Origin: Channallabes apus
Taxonomy: Eukaryota > Chordata > Actinopteri > Siluriformes > Clariidae
Assembly (NCBI GenBank): GCA_030522415.1
Contig: CM060109.1
Coordinates: 30,339,892 to 30,403,891, forward strand
Length of the DNA stretch: 64,000 nt
Direction of reading: 5' to 3'
Shown here: positions 28,101 to 42,600 of the stretch, piece by piece
Layout: the number at the start of each line of letters is the position of its first letter
Numbering within the stretch: position 1 is the stretch's first letter
The notes under the pieces: generated by a model
What the model was told of the DNA's origin: nothing
The model's input: only the letters and a program-made list of their open reading frames with translations
Database searches by the model: none
Program-made: the position numbers and the translations under genes

Positions 28101-30347
28101 CATGAACCTTAAATGAGGAAGGATATCAAGTAATTTTGCAACTCTATGCCATATCATGAGCATGGCACTTGTGCCAGTTTACCCCAATAACAGGTCAATT
28201 ATCTAAAGTAGTTGGTGCTAATTATACAAGACTTCTCTGGAGAAGGAGCGATCAGCTCGCATTCTATCTGTAATAGACTTTCCTGTCCAGACACTAGACC
28301 TCAAGCCTACCTTAACTGTAAGGTTCATAAAAACTGCCCATTGAGCTAATCCAACATGCACTTGAAGAAGCATGTGATAAAGAATTCTTCACATTACCTC
28401 AACAAACTGTTACCCTGAATGACAACAAGGCTGTAATTGCTGCATAGGTACAGTTATTTGACAAAATCAATATTTGAAGGTGAAAATTCTCATTTCATTA
28501 TGTTTTGACAATATAGCTTTACATCTCATTTGATGTATTAAAGTATGAGTTTTCATGGAAAATTAAAAAAATGTCAGGCAGATATATAAGGTGATGTATA
28601 ATAGTCAAATAAAAAGTAATAAGAGCTTCTAAGTAGATAATAGTAGTTCATTTGATTTAGCTGGCAATAGTTCTTTAAACCCTAACTGATGCAGTAATTC
28701 GGGAAAAAAATCCTGTGGTCATGGAAAATTTTTTAATGTTTTTCAGAAGCAGGGGTGCTGGCAGCTGTAATCCTGTAGGAACAGTGCATGAATGATTTTG
28801 GTAAAGTTTTCGTCACTGTTGGCTGGCTTTTGAAATGCATGCGATAGGGTCATCAGCTTTCAATGGTGCTGTTGTATCAGGAATGTGCAAAAAATAAACC
28901 TGAATCAATCCCTCTCTCTCTCTTTTGCTTGCTCACCCACACGCTGAGTGGCTGTACTGTACATGCGTGCATTGCACCTAGACATTTAAAATAGCATACA
29001 AGCATAGTATGCATATTTCTTGTGCATACTATGAAATATAATCCTGCTGGCACCAGAAGGGCCAAATTATTGGCCTGAATCAAGCAAAGCAAACAACTAA
29101 GGGGATTGCTGAAATTAATGTAGGTTAAGAACACTGTAGTGACGAACAAGGCTCCCAAAGAGAGACAGCAGTCAATTGGGCACATTCCAGAGCCCCTCTG
29201 TCAGCACGCATGTCATCATCCCATAATCTTATCTGATTCGCGATCTTAAGGGAGCGTCTGTAAAACTAAGCTGCAAGAAACCTCACAAGGCATACTGTAA
29301 GACCAGATGCTTTGAAGTAGACCCCAAAACCAAGGGTGTAAATCGGAGATCCGGTAAACAAAGCGGACAGTTTTACAGCTTCACCCCGAGTTGGGAGAGA
29401 ACCACCAAGTCACACCTGGACACTCATTGACCTCCAGAGCACATGCTTTCAATGAACAAAGAGGCATACGGCATCGACACTATTTTATTCTATACTCAGT
29501 ATATTTTATTCCTGTGTGTATGTTTGATTATTCTGCATAACTTTAAAAGTGTAATCAGCAAAGCCCAGCTAACCCCTTTTATTAGATAAAGGAAGAAATG
29601 AGTGGGTAGTAACATATGTAATGTTTGATGTCAATGAAAAGCTGGCTTTATTCCAAGAACGTTGGTGAACACGGGAAATTGGTAGCATGAACCGAGCTCA
29701 TGCGAAATTACTTAATAAAAGGTATTAAAAACTCCAACCGGATGGGTCCCACGTGACACCAGGCTAATGTATGCACAAAAGGGGGAAACCACGTGAGGCG
29801 TGGCTAAGCCCCGCAACCACATCCGATTGGACCAATCACCCATGGGACGGACTGACCCCAAAGGGACAAAATCCCTAAGGATGTCTACAACACTCAGTTC
29901 AGAGGAAAACATTGAAGACTGAAACCTACAACATCTTCCAAGCAGCTCGGGCTTCCACCGTTGTGGCGCTACGCCGCCGCCACTGCTGGCGTCTTCCGCT
30001 CTTCAAGAACTCTCAACAAGACTTTGTGCAAGAACTCCAAAGTGAAGTTCCAGAGCACAGCCATCGGTAACCAGGCAACCAACGCCTCACTGAAGGGCTT
30101 TCTCGAAAGACGTCATCTCTACAACAGCGCACCAACCAACTAGCAACACCATGATTCTCTTCGCTGGAGGTGAACCACCGGATGAGAATGAAACATAACG
30201 CAAGTAAACAAACAAAGCTGCATACTTTGCTGAAGTTGATGCTCGTTTCATAACCGTACGATTAAACCCAAGACTCTGCTCTTGTGACTTTCGTTGATCT
30301 AGTAAACAGTACTAGAATAACTTCATTCATTTTAACCTTCCAAACTG

Positions 30348-30395
<48 letters not shown>

Positions 30396-32398
30396 TTCAT
30401 TCATTCATTCATTTTCTATACCGCTTAATCCTGTGTTCAGGGTCGCGGGGGACCTGGAGCCTATCCCAGGAGACTTCGGGCACTAGGCGGGGTACACCCT
30501 GGACAGGGTGCCAATCCATCGCAGGGCACACACACATACACACACTCACACACCCAATCACACACTACGGGCAATTTGGGAACGCCAATTAGCCTAACCT
30601 GCATATCTTTGGACTGTGAGAGGAAACCGGAGTACCCGGAGGAAACCCACCAAGCACGGGGAGAACATGCAAACTCCATGCACACAGAGACGGGAATCGA
30701 GCCTGGCCGGGGAATCGAACCCAGACCCTGGAGGTGCAAGGCGACAGTGCTAACCACTACACCACCGCGCCTATATATATACAGTGGTGTGAAAAACTAT
30801 TTGCCCCCTTCCTGATTTCTTATTCTTTTGCATGTTTGTCACACTTAAATGTTTCTGCTCATCAAAAACCGTTAACTATTAGTCAAAGATAACATAATTG
30901 AACACAAAATGCAGTTTTTAAATGAAGGTTTACGTTATTAAGGGAGAAAAAAAACTCCAAATCTACATGGCCCTGTGTGAAAAAGTGATTGCCCCCCTTG
31001 TTAAAAAATAACTTAACTGTGGTTTATCACACCTGAGTTCAATTTCTGTAGTCACCCCCAGGCCTGATTACTGCCACACCTGTTTCAATCAAGAAATCAC
31101 TTAAATAGGAGCTACCTGACACAGAGAAGTAGACCAAAAGCACCTCAAAAGCTAGACATCATGCCAAGATCCAAAGAAATTCAGGAACAAATGAGAACAA
31201 AAGTAATTGAGATCTATCAGTCTGGTAAAGGTTATAAAGCCATTTCTAAAGCTTTGGGACTCCAGCGAACCACAGTGAGAGCCATTATCCACAAATGGCA
31301 AAAACATGGAACAGTGGTGAACCTTCCCAGGAGTGGCCGGCCGACCAAAATTACCCCAAGAGCGCAGAGACGACTCATCCGAGAGGCCACAAAAGACCCC
31401 AGGACAACATCTAAAGAACTGCAGGCCTCACTTGCCTCAATTAAGGCCAGTGTTCACGACTCCACCGTAAGAAAGAGACTGGGCAAAAACGGCCTGCATG
31501 GCAGATTTCCAAGGCGCAAACCACTTTTAAGCAAAAAGAACATTAAGGCTCGTCTCAATTTTGCTAAAAAACATCTCAATGATTGCCAAGACTTTTGGGA
31601 AAATACCTTGTGAACCGACGAGACAAAAGTTTAACTTTTTGGAAGGTGCGTGTCCCGTTCCATCTGGCGTAAAAGTAACACAGCATTTCAGAAAAAGAAC
31701 ATCATACCTACAGTAAAATATGGTGGTGGTAGTGTGATGGTCTGGGGTTGTTTTGCTGCTTCAGGACCTGGAAGGCTTGCTGTGATAGATGGAACCATGA
31801 ATTCTACTGTCTACCAAAAAATCCTGAAGGAGAATGTCCGGCCATCTGTTCGTCAACTCAAGCTGAAGCGATCTTGGGTGCTGCAGCAGGACAATGACCC
31901 AAAACACACCAGCAAATCCACCTCTGAATGGCTGAAGAAAAACAAAATGAAGACTTTGGAGTGGCCTAGTCAAAGTCCTGACCTGAATCCTATTGAGATG
32001 TTGTGGCATGACCTTAAAAAGGCGGTTCATGCTAGAAAACCCTCAAATAAAGCTGAATTACAACAATTCTGCAAAGATGAGTGGGCCAAAATTCCTCCAG
32101 AGCGCTGTAAAAGACTCGTTGCAAGTTATCGCAAACTCTTGATTGCAGTTATTGCTGCTAAGGGTGGCCCAACCAGTTATTAGGTTCAGGGGGCAATTAC
32201 TTTTTCACACAGGGCCATGTAGGTTTGGATTTTTTTTCTCCCTAAATAATAAAACCCCTTATTTAAAAACTGCATTTTGTGTTTACTTGTGTTATCTTTG
32301 ACTAATAGTTAAATGTGTTTGATGATCAGAAACATTTTGTGTGACAAACATGCAAAAGAATAAGAAATCAGGAGGGGGGCAAATAGTTTTTCACACCA

Positions 32399-32464
<66 letters not shown>

Positions 32465-35009
32465 TAAGTAGCATAGTTTCATGTACTGTATCGTAGATTA
32501 GTCAAATAAATTCTCGTTTCTTTATAAAGAACTGTTGTCTTGGTCATGTATTTTAAAGTCTAAACATTTGCCCAGATCTTGTTACCTTGCTCATAATTGA
32601 TAAATACTAGAGTTTTGTTATCATTGTTGGCCGCGTGATAAGCAGAACTGGTAAGATGCACTAAATTGTGCTAAATGCTGGACGGGTAGTCGATAAAGTG
32701 TACATTATACATTTTCATTCAGTTAATCAAATTAACCTGAATCGTTAAAGATTCGATACAACTCTAACCAAGAGCTAAACATTACATATTAATGGTGAAG
32801 TATGCGATGGCATTGTGTCCACATTAAAATGTCTACATTTCCTGGTGGACATGCGACAGCCATTCGTTGTCTTTATTATGTAAACCCTACAACATTATTA
32901 AAACACTGAATGATAGTGCTGAACTATCAAATTTGTGGAAGAAGTGTGGTTGGGAGTAATCATGAATGGTCATGATGGAAAATCACTTAAATACTTGAGG
33001 CTGTAAAAAAAAATTACAATAGATATCACAGATGTCTTTAATAGTTTAATAATTTCTACACACATAATGTGACAAGAACTCTCAAGACTGGGACTAAACC
33101 TCTGTGTAGCCATAATAAAGCTGCATGTTATTATGACTAATCAGAAGAAAAGTCTTAAATTTGTAAGGGAGCATCACGATTGCACTTTGGAGAAAAGGTC
33201 ATGTGGACTAATGAGTAAAAATTTACCCTATTAGAAAACAACAGGTGTGGCAGGGTAAAAATGGAAGTGCATGATGCAATTCACAAATCATGCATAGTGC
33301 CCACTGTATAAGCCTCTGGAGCTACTGTTTCTTCAGTTGGTAAGGTCTAAGCTAAGCAACATTATGTGGCATTTGATCAATAGATTTTATTCTTCCCTGA
33401 TGCATGGCCATATTTCAGGATGACAATGCCAAGATTTATCAGGCTCAAATTAGTGAAAGAGTGGTTCTGGAAGCATATGGAATCATTATCACACTTGAAT
33501 TGGCCACCATAGACTCTCATCAAAAGACTTTGGGATGTGACGGGGGAGAATTTACATAGTGACTGATTCTCCTATCAACATAAAATCTTGACCAACATGT
33601 GTGCAACTCTGGACAGAAATAAATGTTGGGTTGTTGCATAATGTTGTTAAAACAACGTCTTGACTAATATTTCCTTTAGGAAACAATGAAACAAAAACCT
33701 TAGCAAGGCTATTTTGTCATACCTGTGATCACACAAGGTAGAAAACGTGTCATTACAGAAAAAAAAATATCCCTGGAGTACTCCTGTTATTTCCAAATGC
33801 ATGATTACGAATAAACTAGAAACACCAGAAATTTCTCAATTTTGGACCTGTGGTCCACACAGTGTGGTTGAGTCAAGAATTGTCTGTACTCTGGTTATAT
33901 TGAAGCTTTTGTTTGGCCGCGCTGTCTTGTTGGCGCTTTCAGTTCTTGGCTGCTGTCTCCCCGGTCGCTGATGTACAGGGGTGAACATCGCTTGCATCAC
34001 TTGTGGCTGAGGTGTAAGCAAGAATTGAGGTGGGGTGGGTGCATTCATGGCTCACAGCTTAGCCTAAACTTTTTTTTTGTGAGGGAATATGAGGGCTTGT
34101 TGACAGATGGACTAGGTGTATTGAGGGGAAAGGGGATTATGTAAAAAAAAGTGATAGATTTGTCTTTTCTAGAGTTCTGCAGCAGGAGTGCAAATGGTTT
34201 TTGACTCATCCAGGTATATAAAACATTTTAAAGTTTGAGCTGACAGTAAACTCCCTCGTCATCTTTTAAAATAAATCTGTAGTTTTGAAAAGGGGTGATG
34301 GCTTCGGGTCAGTGGAATTTGTAATGGCTATCCAGGGGACATGAACCAGTGCACGGAACAAGCTTTGTTCATTTTGCTGTCACTTATTAATTATTCCCAA
34401 ATAAAACCCATTATAAATGTAAATTAGAGGTAATTCCCAGATTAACATTCTCTGAACAACAGATCAGGGCCCATATTGACTAAGCATCTCAAAATAGGAA
34501 ATCGCTCCTAAGTGGCCAAAAATTTTCATATTTACGACATTTTGGTCCTACTTTCAAGAGTAGGAGTAATAGGTATTTATTAAGATTCTTAAAATATGTC
34601 ATATTCTCCAAAATGTAGGAGAGCTCCGGAGGTGACCTAACTGACTAGTAGTAGCGAGGAAATGGCATTCAGGCAGAGACGTGCGCTGAGGTGAGACGTT
34701 TTATTAACAATGGGTGTCACAGAGCTCATAAAAGACACATTTGGACAAAAACTGAATACTTATTTATTTTTTCATTGCATACTTTATGTAACTGATCCAA
34801 TAATGAACATGTATAATATCTCTCAGGTGACTGATACAGTACGGTTTTTAATAACAGCAAAGCCACCTTTGAAACACTGACATAGCCGACAAATTAATTA
34901 AACTCCGCAAATTATGCACAGATTCATACATTTCCCACCAAGCAGCGTGAAGTCAACAAAAAACAAGTGTCACACATCACACATGGCCCACACATGAACA
35001 CACACACAC

Positions 35010-35057
<48 letters not shown>

Positions 35058-38000
35058 CACACACTCACCTAAAGGATTATTAGGAACACCATACTAATAT
35101 GGTGTTTGACCCCCTTTCGCCTTCAGAACTGCCTTAATTCTACGTGGCATTGATTCAACAAGGTGCTGAAAGCATTCTTTAGAAATGTTGGCACATATAT
35201 GCTCTATTGGGTTGAGATCTGGTGACTGTGGGGGCCATTTTATTACAGTGAACTCATTGTCATGTTCAAGAAACCAATTTGAAATTATTCGAGCTTTGTG
35301 TTGGTGTATCATCCTGCTAGCAGTATCAAAGGATGGGTACATGGTGGTCATAAAGGGATGAACATAGTCAGAAACAATGCTCAGGTAGGCCGTGGCATTT
35401 ACAGTGGTCACCTAATCGGAGCGTTCGTTTTACTGTCGCAGCGCTCGGCGACAGCATTTGGGTTTGTGCGTTTGCTGGCTTTTACCACTGAGTGGCGCTA
35501 TATAACTACAGACTGATGCCTCATGCCTTAGTTCATTCTCTGCCAGATTAATGAGACGCGCTCCTTTAGAACTGCACATAGTAGCCGATAAAATCAAGTG
35601 AAACACTGTACATGTAGTTGAACGAATTCATAATCACAGTACTAAAATTACAGTACAAATGTAGAATTCAAATTAAATCAAATCTTATCAGGATCAAATT
35701 TAAGCACAATAAATGTTAACACAGTGAGCCTTTAGATTTTATCACGTGTAATTAGAAAAGAAGAGTGTAGGATTTTGTCATCTTATTTCTTGTGTTCTTT
35801 AAATTTATAGTAGATTTATTAACTGAAATAAATGACCATATTACTGTCATTCCCCACTTAAGGGGGTGGGAGAATTTTCGAGCTCCACTTGTCAACAAAA
35901 TTATAACGAAATCGGCCAAGTTTACTATCCATCCATCCATGCATCTTCTTCCGCTTATCCGAGGTCGGGTCGCGGGGGCAGCAGCTTCAGCAGGGATGAC
36001 CAGACTTCCCTCTCCCTGGCCACTTCGTCCAGCTCTTCCGGGGGGATCCCAAGGCGTTCCCAGGCCACCCGAGAGACATAGTCCCTCCAGCGTGTCCTGG
36101 GTCTTCCCCGGGGTCTCTTTCCGGTGGGGCGTGTCCGGAACACCTCACAAGGGAGGTGTCCAGGGGACATCCTAAATAGATGCCCAAGCCACCTCATCTG
36201 GCTCCTCTTGATGCGGAGGAGCAGCGGCTCTACTCTAAGCCCCTCCCGGATGACCGAGCTTCTCACCCTATCTCTAAGGGAGAGCCCAGACACCCTGCGG
36301 AGGAATCTCATTTTGGCCGCTTGTATTCGCGATCTTGTTCTTTCGGTCACTACCCACAGCTCATGACTATAGGTGAGGGTAGGAACGTAGATCGACCAGT
36401 AAATTGAGAGCTTCGCCTTTTGGCTCAGCTCCTTCTTCACCACGACGGACCGATACAGAGCCCGCATCACTGCAGACGCTGCGCCGATCCGCCTGTCGAT
36501 CTCCCGTTCCATTTTTACCCTCACTCGTGAACAAGACCCCGAGATACTTAAACTCCTCCACTTGGGGCAGGATCTCACTCCCAACCCTGAGAGGGCACTC
36601 CACCCTTTTCCGGCTGAGGACCATGGCCTCAGATTTGGAGGTGCTGATTCTCATCCAAGCCGCTTCACACTCGGCTGCGAACCGATCCAGTGAGAGCTGT
36701 AGGTCGCAGGATGATGAGGCCAACAGAACAACGTCATCTGCAAAAACCAGTGACCCAATCCTGAGCCCACCAAACTGTACCCCCTCAACGACCTGGCTGC
36801 GTCTAGAAATCCTGTCCATAAAAATTATGAACAGGATTGGTGACAAAGGGCAGCCCTGTCGGGGTCCTACTCTCACCGGAAACAGGTCTGACTTACTACC
36901 GGCAATGTGGACCAAGCTCCGACACCGGTTGTACAGGGACCGGACAGCCCTTAACAGGGAATCCGATATCCCATACTCCCGGAGTACCCCCCACAGGACT
37001 CCCCAAGGGACACGGTTGAATGCCTTCTCCAAGTCCACAAAGCACATGTAGACTGGTTGGGCAAACTCCCATGCCCCCTCCAGGACCCTGCTAAGGGTGT
37101 AGAGCTGGTCCACTGTTCCGCGACCTGGACAAAAACCACACTGCTCCTCCTGAATCCGAGGTTCGACTATCCGACGGACCCTCCTTTCCAGGACCCCTGA
37201 ATAGACTTTCCCGGGGAGGCTGAGGAGTCTGATCCCTCTGTAGTTGGAACACACTCTCCGGTCCCCCTTCTTGAAGAGGGGGACCACCACCCCGGTCTGC
37301 CAGTCCAGAGGCACTGTCCCCGATGTCCATGCCATGTTGCAGAGACGTGTCAACCATGACAGCCCTACAACATCCAGAGCCTTGAGGAACTCCGGGCGGA
37401 TCTCATCCACCCCCGGGGCCCCGTCACCACAAATTTTGATCACCTCGGCGCCCCAGAGATGGAAGAGTCCACCTCTATGTCCCCAGACTCTGCTTCCTTG
37501 TCGGAAGGCATGTTGGTGGAATTAAGGAGGTCTTCGAAGTACTCCCCCCACCGACCCACAACGTCCCGAGTCGAGGTCAGCAGCGCACCATCCCCACTAT
37601 ACACTGTGTTGACCGTGAACTGCTTTCCCCTATTGAGGCGCCGGATGGTGGACCAGAATCTCTTCAAAGTCGTCTAGAAGTCATTCTCCATGGCCTCCCC
37701 AAACTCCTCCCACACTCGGGTTTTTGCTTCAGCAACCACCAAAGCCACATTCTGCTTGGCCTGCTGGTACCTATCAGCTGCCTCCGGAGTGCCACCAGCC
37801 AAAAAGGCCCGGTAAGACTCCTTCTTCAGCTTGATGGCATCCCGATGTCCACCAACGGGTTCTTGGGTTGCCACCGCGACAGGCACCGACCACCTTACGG
37901 CCACAGCTCCGGTCGGCCGCCTCGACAATGGATGCGCAGAACATAGTCCATTCGGACTCAATGTCCCCCACCTCCCCCAGGACGTGGTTGAAGCTTTGCC

Positions 38001-39570
38001 GGAGGTTGGAGTTGAAGCTCGTCCTGACAGGGGACTCTGCCAGACGTTCCCAGCAGACCCTCACAATACGTTTGGGTCTACCAGGCCTGACCGGCATCCT
38101 ACCCCGCCAACGAAGCCAACTTCATCATCAGTTGACAGCTCTGCCCCTCTCTTCACCCGAGTGTCCAAGACATGTGGCCGCAAGTCCGACGACACGACCA
38201 CAAAGTCGATCATCGAACTGCGGCCTAGGGTGTCCTGGTGCCAGGTGCACATATGGACACCCTTATGCCTGAACATGGTGTTCGTTATGGACAATCTGTG
38301 ATGAGCACAGAAGTCCAATAACAAAACACCTCTCTGGTTCACATTAGGGGGGCCGTTCATCCCAATCACGCCCTTCCAGGTCTCACTGTCATTGCCCACG
38401 TGAGCATTGAAGTCCCCCAACAGAACGATGGAGTCCCCAGGAGGGACGTTTTCTAGCGCCCCCTCCAGAGACCCCAAAAAGGGCGGGTACTCCAAACTGC
38501 TGTTCGGCGCATAAGCGCAAACAACAGTAAGGATCCGTCCTCCCTCTCGTCCACTGCGGTGAACCCCAATGTACAGGCCCCGAGCCGGGGGGCAATAAGT
38601 ATGCCCACACCTGCTCATCGCCTCTCACCGGTGGCAACTCCAGAGTAGAAGAGAGTCCAGCCCCTCTCAAGAAGACTGGTTCGAGAGTCCAAGCTGTGCG
38701 TCGAGGTGAGTCCAACTATATCTAGCCGGAACTTCTCAACCTCGCACACTAGCTCAGGCTCCTTCCCCACCAGAGAGGTGACATTCCACGTCCCTAGAGC
38801 CAGCTTCTGCAGCCGAGGATCAGACCGCCAAGGCCCCTGTCTTCGGCCACCGCCCAGCTCACACTGCACCCGACCTCTTTGGCCCCTCCTACAGGTGGTG
38901 AGCCCATGGGAAGAGGGACCCACGTTGCCTCTTCAGGCTGTGCACGGCCGAGCCCCATGGGTGCAGGCCTGACCACCAGGCGCTTGCCATCGGGCCCCAC
39001 CTCCAGGCCTGGCTCCAGAGGGAGGCCCCGGTGACCCACGTCCGGGCGAGGGAAAACGTTTTCCAAGATTTTTACTCATCATAAGAGGTCTTTTGAACTA
39101 CTCTTTGTATGTTCCCTCACCTAGGACCAGATTGCCATGGGTGACCCTGCCTGGGGCATGAAGCCCCCGACAACATAGCTCCCAGGATCATTGGGACACG
39201 CAAACCCCTCCACCACGATAAGGTGGTGGTTCAAGGAGGGGCCAAGTTTACTATTTATTGAAATATAAATTTCTTGAAAACAGATAAAATACACATGCAA
39301 TTATTATATCAGGCTTACTTCGTCACTTATCTAGAGCTTTCTTTCAAAGAAGTTGAGTGGCTTATTAACGTGACTGGGGCGTGGTGTCTCTAAATGTCCG
39401 AGTGATGCAGCGGTTAACCTGTCGCCCTTTCATGCGGGAGATCCGGGTTTGATCCCCGAGTGATGCTGTTTTAAAATTGTTTTATTTTAATTTTGCTCAG
39501 CATACTATAGAAAAAATAGCTTGTATTCTTTAAATTTGGGGGAGGGACGTGCTAATGACTCGGTCTGCTG

Positions 39571-39612
<42 letters not shown>

Positions 39613-42600
39613 TGTCGCGGTCTTACATACTGATGAAAAGTGGTGGATTATTCAGTGAAACGAGGCTCAGCTGAAAAATGTTAGGCACATTAATCACTTA
39701 ACCCCAAAGAAATGGTATTTCTGAGTGTTTTATATATACAGTGGTGTGAAAAACTATTTGCCCCCCTCCTGATTTCTTATTCTTTTGCATGTTTGTCACA
39801 CAAAATGTTTCTGATCATCAAACACATTTAACTATTAGTCAAAGATAACACAAGTAAACACAAAATGCAGTTTTTAAATGAGGGGTTTTATTATTTAGGG
39901 AGAAAAAAAATCCAAACCTACATGGCCCTGTGTGAAAAAGTAATTGCCCCCTGAACCTAATAACTGGTTGGGCCACCCTTAGCAGCAATAACTGCAATCA
40001 AGCGTTTGCGATAACTTGCAACGAGTCTTTTACAGCGCTCTGGAGGAATTTTGGCCCACTCATCTTTGTAGAATTGTTGTAATTCAGCTTTATTTGAGGG
40101 TTTTCTAGCATGAACCGCCTTTTTACGGTCATGCCACAATATCTCAATAGGATTCAGGTCAGGACTTTGACTAGGCCACTCCACAGTCTTCATTTTGTTT
40201 TTCTTCAGCCATTCAGAGGTGGATTTGCTGGTGTGTTTTGGGTCATTGTCCTGCTGCAGCACCCAAGATCGCTTCAGCTTGAGTTGACGAACAGATGGCC
40301 GGACATTCTCCTTCAGGAATTTTGGTAGACAGTAGTATTCATGGTTCCATCTATCACAGCAAGCCTTCCAGGTCCTGAAGCAGCAAAACAACCCCAGACC
40401 ATCACACTACCACCACCATATTTTACTGTTGGTATGATGTTCTTTTTCTGAAATGCTGTGTTACTTTTACGCCAGATGTAACGGGACACGCACCTTCCAA
40501 AAAGTTCAACTTTTGTCTCGTCGGTCCACAAGGTATTTTCCCAAAAGTCTTGGCAATCATTGAGATGTTTTTAAGCAAAATTGAGACGAGCCTTAATGTT
40601 CTTTTTGCTTAAAAGTGGTTTGCGCCTTGGAAATCTGCCATGCAGGCCGTTTTTGCCCAGTCTCTTTCTTATGCTGGAGTCGTGAACACTGACCTTAATT
40701 GAGGCAAGTGAGGCCTGCAGTTCTTTAGATGTTGTCCTGGGGTCTTTTGTGGCCTCTCGGGTGAGTCGTCTCTGCGCTCTTGGGGTAATTTTGGTCGGCC
40801 GGCCACTCCTGGGAAGGTTCACCACTGTTCCATGTTTTTGCCATTTGTGGATAATGGCTCTCACTGTGGTTCGCTGGAGTCCCAAAGCTTTAGAAATGGC
40901 TTTATAACCTTTACCAGACTGATAGATCTCAATTACTTTTGTTCTCATTTGTTCCTGAATTTCTTTGGATCTTGGCATGATGTCTAGCTTTTGAGGTGCT
41001 TTTGGTCTACTTCTCTGTGTCAGGTAGCTCCTATTTAAGTGATTTCTTGATTGAAACAGGTGTGGCAGTAATCAGGCCTGGGGGTGACTACAGAAATTGA
41101 ACTCAGGTGTGATAAACCACAGTTAATTTATTTTTTAACAAGGGGGGCAATCACTTTTTCACACAGGGCCATGTAGATTTGGAGTTTTTTTTCTCCCTTA
41201 ATAACGTAAACCTTCATTTAAAAACTGCATTTTGTGTTCAATTATGTTATCTTTGACTAATAGTTAACGGTTTTTGATGAGCAGAAACATTTAAGTGTGA
41301 CAAACATGCAAAAGAATAAGAAATCAGGAAGGGGGCAAATAGTTTTTCACACCACTGTATATATAGTACAAATGTTATGTACAAACGGTGCACACTGAAT
41401 ATTAAACCTATACCAGGCACGATGATTTTTTTGTTAGTTTGCTGTTTTTTTCTATAGTATGCTGAGCAAAATTAAAAAAAAAATTAAAATAAAATTTTAC
41501 AACTATATAATAGTATACTACCTCCTCTGCAAGAAAAACGCTTTCAACCTCTCTCCAATTTTCCTTTCTTTTCGAAATCATGCAGCAAGTCACACATCTA
41601 TACTGTAAGTTTTGTTTGTGTGCCTAAAGCTTTTACACAACTGCTACTGATTTCACCATGTTGCTTTTTCACCGTTATAAAACCAGTTAAAACTACAACT
41701 CTAACCCACTATAACATGCAGCCTACTCTGCAGTTCTAAATGACGTCATACGTTTTCTTCTGTGCAGACCTACTCCTCGCCGCAGGTAAGAATAGAAAGT
41801 AGTATAAATAACCTTTTTATGTTCTGCTCTGAGATAGGAATATTTTCATTCCTAAATGAACTTTGAGCCCGATTCCTATGAGTGATTCAAAGATGATTTC
41901 TGATACTGACTTCAAATGAAAAAATTTTAATCAAGTGGTACTATTCCATCTTGTTAGTTTTGATAAAACTAAAATATAGATGATAAATAAAAAAAGAATA
42001 ATGTTAAAGTTCATATAAGGAACAACATCTACAGGTTCACAGTTTTGTGGATATGTGTGTTTGTGATCTGATATTACGAGAGAACAGAACAATTTCCTCT
42101 TCTTCAGGGTTGGTAGGTCTGAGACCAAAGTCTGCCATGGGCTTGTTTTGTTTGTTAGTTTTTCCATCTCCTTTTAGAAATGGCAGTGTAATTCATATCA
42201 GCAAGCATGCAGGATAAACAAATGATGCACAAACCAAGGATCTTGCTTTCCTTTTAGCCTTTCGCATTGCAGTGTAACCACAAGCAAAAGGGCTTAAAGC
42301 GTAGATAGTATACATATAAAGATCAGAGAGATCAGCTCTTATGTTATGTGCCATTTCTCATGTAGAAAACTAAGCAGAGGCTACCTAGTTGTGTATTTGC
42401 TGTTGAGTAAGTTCAGTGATTGAACGTAAAGCATGTGTTTAGAACTTTTCATTTAATTGTGACTGTATGTACTGTATTTGATTATTTCAGAAACAAAAAG
42501 ACAAAAAGGTACCCCTTACCTTGATAAAGAGTGTGCAAAGAGAAACCAAAAGCTTAAAAAGAACAAAGCTTAACATCTTATGCTTATAATTTGTTTTATA

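Noticed and set aside
30391..30770. tRNA gene suggested by A and B boxes
   Set aside because: The boxes belong to a SINE with a long body and simple tail; there is no closed cloverleaf.
37831..38301. Plus-strand open frames across the LINE
   Set aside because: They are shadows of the minus-strand endonuclease and reverse transcriptase.
39398..39462. Functional tRNA gene
   Set aside because: Both promoter boxes have mismatches and the stems do not pair convincingly.
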